Source of the DNA: an uncultured Kineosporia sp. | GTDB lineage: Bacteria; Actinomycetota; Actinomycetes; Actinomycetales; Kineosporiaceae | Assembly (NCBI GenBank): GCA_937859855.1 | Contig: CALMAR010000330.1 | Location: 1-12,720 of the forward strand | Reading direction: 5' to 3' | Length of the DNA: 12,720 nucleotides | In this document: positions 12,259 through 12,720 of the stretch, piece by piece | Numbering within the stretch: the first letter of the stretch is position 1 | Layout: each line of letters starts with the position of its first letter | Translations under genes and position numbers: made by a program | The notes under the pieces: model-generated | Told to the model about the DNA's origin: nothing | What the model saw: the letters and a program-made list of their open reading frames with translations, nothing else | The model's database searches: none

Positions 12259-12720
12259 CTAGGAGGTCGATCCGGCAGCAGAACGCCCACTGGGTCCAGA
12301 CAGGGGCCGAGAGTGCGCGAGGACGTGGAGGTTCCACAGCCAGCCGGTTCGGGAATCAGGTACCGACGCACACCAGCGGATTAACTCCGAGGTCTGAGCG
12401 CCGGGAATGCTCGCCGTCTCCGAGAGCCGCCGCGTCGTGGTGAAATCCGCTCCACGTCCCAGCGCCTCACGGGCGTAGGCGGTGACCCGCCGGCTGAGCT
12501 CCGCGGCCGTGACGCGCTGAGGCTCCGCGCGGGTGGAGGCCTTATGACGTTCGAAGCCCAACTCGGTCGGCGCCACCTGCTGCGTGGCGGCGGTGTCAGC
12601 GTCGTCCAGCGAGGTGGAGCCGGTCACCGCCCGGGCGTAGCGGCTGGCCGCCATCACGTCGTCCAGCCCCAACCGCCACGCTCGGGCGCTACGGGGGCCG
12701 ATGGGCACCACCTCCTCACC
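12259..12720 (-). CDS. Hypothetical protein, probably truncated by the right edge
   Basis: I do not recognise this protein. The minus-strand frame is open from the edge to TAG at 12259. A GTG pair at 12706-12711 with GAGGAG immediately upstream could be a start, but the spacing (0-3 bases) is too short, and the frame continues without a stop beyond the window, so the 5' end is probably missing. Codon use is strongly G/C-ending over most of its length, supporting real coding. Seen: RAWRLGLDDVMAASRYARAV, a Ser/Thr/Ala/Gln-rich stretch, and a helical-looking VTAAELSRRVTAYAREALGRG followed by WCASVPDSRTGWLWNL. No signal peptide, membrane segment or known motif is visible. The last 15 or so codons use poorer codons and have a Gly/Ser-rich, uninformative sequence, so the end may have been altered by a frameshift. 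It runs in the same direction as the sigma-factor gene, 112 bases upstream of the sigma promoter. Confidence 0.45.
   Translation of the reverse strand, partial: GEEVVPIGPRSARAWRLGLDDVMAASRYARAVTGSTSLDDADTAATQQVAPTELGFERHKASTRAEPQRVTAAELSRRVTAYAREALGRGADFTTTRRLSETASIPGAQTSELIRWCASVPDSRTGWLWNLHVLAHSRPLSGPSGRSAAGSTS

Noticed and set aside
12116..12337. Small Cys-containing minus-strand frame that looked briefly like a peptide precursor
   Set aside because: It covers the ECF promoter and overlaps the right-edge gene, has no ribosome site, and there are no peptide-modification genes nearby.

Overview
The window is GC-rich with strongly G/C-ending codons, frequent GTG starts and ATGA/GTGA/TGATG gene junctions. 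It carries a mycothiol-type (not glutathione-type) maleylpyruvate isomerase and a SigE-like ECF sigma factor. Together these point to a mycothiol-producing actinomycete (Actinomycetota); genus cannot be told from the sequence.

Positions 1-8990 form an aromatic-acid catabolism locus made of two divergently arranged modules, each controlled by its own IclR-family regulator. Module A runs leftward from 3160: an IclR regulator, then an aldehyde dehydrogenase with its own strong promoter, translationally coupled to a thiamine-diphosphate (ThDP) enzyme cut by the left edge. Running rightward from 3305 is a two-gene class III extradiol dioxygenase (LigB-like catalytic subunit, then LigA-like small subunit). 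Module B is a second IclR gene (leftward, start 5185) divergent from a tight four-gene operon (5257-8990): gentisate 1,2-dioxygenase, fumarylpyruvate hydrolase, mycothiol-dependent maleylpyruvate isomerase and 3-hydroxybenzoate 6-hydroxylase. These four encode a complete route from 3-hydroxybenzoate through gentisate, maleylpyruvate and fumarylpyruvate to fumarate and pyruvate. Gene order and IclR control resemble the gen cluster of Corynebacterium glutamicum.

The two IclR genes share a near-identical 15-bp site (13/15 matches) lying across their start codons, and both appear to be leaderless or nearly so. This suggests the modules cross-talk. Module A is the less familiar part: a LigB-like protein that has the iron ligands but has Leu where the family's catalytic Ser-His motif has His, genetically linked to a ThDP enzyme and an aldehyde dehydrogenase. 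It may be a poorly characterised ring-cleavage/decarboxylation/oxidation branch, or an upper pathway that feeds 3-hydroxybenzoate to module B.

From 8991 the content changes to unrelated genes, all on the minus strand: an endonuclease/exonuclease/phosphatase-family protein (9138-9965), a large single-pass membrane protein (10071-11519) coupled to an ECF sigma factor (11516-12079) that has an ECF-like promoter in front of it, and an unrecognised gene at the right edge. No tRNA, rRNA, CRISPR array, insertion sequence or attachment site was seen, and no stretch over 300 bases lacks a gene.
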